Below, one piece after another: positions 63,493 to 64,000 of a stretch of 64,000 nt of DNA. This DNA comes from Endomicrobium sp. (lineage in GTDB: Bacteria > Elusimicrobiota > Endomicrobiia > Endomicrobiales > Endomicrobiaceae), in contig JAITOB010000008.1 in NCBI GenBank assembly GCA_031290155.1, forward strand, positions 78,603 to 142,602, given 5' to 3'. A model generated the notes under the pieces. It did no database searches. It saw only the letters and a list, made by a program, of their open reading frames with translations, and had not been told where the DNA came from. A program made the translations under genes and the position numbers. Positions within the stretch are counted from its first letter, which is position 1, and the number at the start of each line of letters is the position of its first letter.

Positions 63493-64000
63493 TTGATACC
63501 TGCACACGTAGCTATTATAATGGACGGTAACGGTAGATGGGCAAAGCAAAAATCTTTACCTAGAATTCTTGGTCATAAGCAAGGGGTTAAAACCGTAAAA
63601 AATATTGTCAAGGCTGCAAGTGGTCTTGGAATAAGGGTTTTGACTCTTTACGCTTTTTCAACTGAAAACTGGAAAAGACCGCAGAGTGAAATAGAAGCAT
63701 TATTTTCTTTACTTAGCTTTTTTATAAGAAAAGAATCTAAAGAATTAAACGGTTTAGGCGTTTGTCTTAGAATACTTGGCGATTTGTCAAAATTCCCTGA
63801 AAATATAAAAACTGAAATTGAGAATGTTTGTAAAATTACATCTAAAAATACAGGGCTTCTGTTAAATATAGCTTTAAATTATGGAGCAAGGCAGGAACTT
63901 ATACGCGCTTTTGGAGAAATGTTAAAACAGGGCGTTAAAAATCCTACGCAGGGAATTGTGTCGTCTTTTTTATATACTGCGGGTCAGCCCGATCCTGATT
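63493..64000 (+). CDS. uppS: Isoprenyl transferase / undecaprenyl diphosphate synthase (runs off window)
   Basis: Own translation from TTG 63493: (M)IPAHVAIIMDGNGRWAKQKSLPRILGHKQGVKTVKNIVKAASGLGIRVLTLYAFSTENWKRP. Confidence 0.92.
   Translation, partial: MIPAHVAIIMDGNGRWAKQKSLPRILGHKQGVKTVKNIVKAASGLGIRVLTLYAFSTENWKRPQSEIEALFSLLSFFIRKESKELNGLGVCLRILGDLSKFPENIKTEIENVCKITSKNTGLLLNIALNYGARQELIRAFGEMLKQGVKNPTQGIVSSFLYTAGQPDPD

Noticed and set aside
1-64000. CRISPR arrays, transposons, prophage
   Set aside because: No regularly spaced repeats, Cas motifs, transposase or phage structural genes recognised by reading; subtle remnants cannot be excluded without searches.

Overview
AT-rich window combining intact housekeeping operons with a large load of multiply frameshifted pseudogenes. 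The gene content and decay pattern resemble a reductively evolving endosymbiont, possibly of the Elusimicrobia/Endomicrobium type; this lineage call is inference from memory only. Intact or near-intact loci: tyrS 3' end, an NfnAB-type oxidoreductase pair, hydF, tpiA, rpiB, split transketolase (two halves), nadK, thiL-tsaE-tsaB, tRNA-Arg(CCG), dCMP deaminase, xer recombinase, an MBL hydrolase, pgpA, pgsA, lolA, ftsK, accB, pnp, rpsO, B12-dependent nrdJ, dcd, guaA, pstS-pstC-pstA-pstB-pstB'-phoU, a GT9 glycosyltransferase, glyQ-glyS, rpsB-tsf-pyrH-frr-ferredoxin-uppS. Recognisable pseudogenes: LpoB-like and COG3014-like lipoproteins, an HExxH protein, two LTA-synthase-type sulfatases, xylB, xylE-like, galM, deoB, deoA/pdp, recJ, mtnP, recN 5' end, a PAS sensor fragment, comEC, rimO, a CpXC protein, a SpoVG-like protein and a PorV-like/surface cluster. 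The most interesting observations are: (1) tandem PstB paralogs whose degenerate ATPase motifs segregate so that a heterodimer would have one intact and one fully degenerate ATP site; (2) a rodZ broken only by one extra base in a T11 tract; (3) decayed xylose genes lying between two preserved transketolase halves; (4) an unidentified decayed minus-strand block joined to mtnP and recN fragments. No CRISPR array or intact mobile element was seen.
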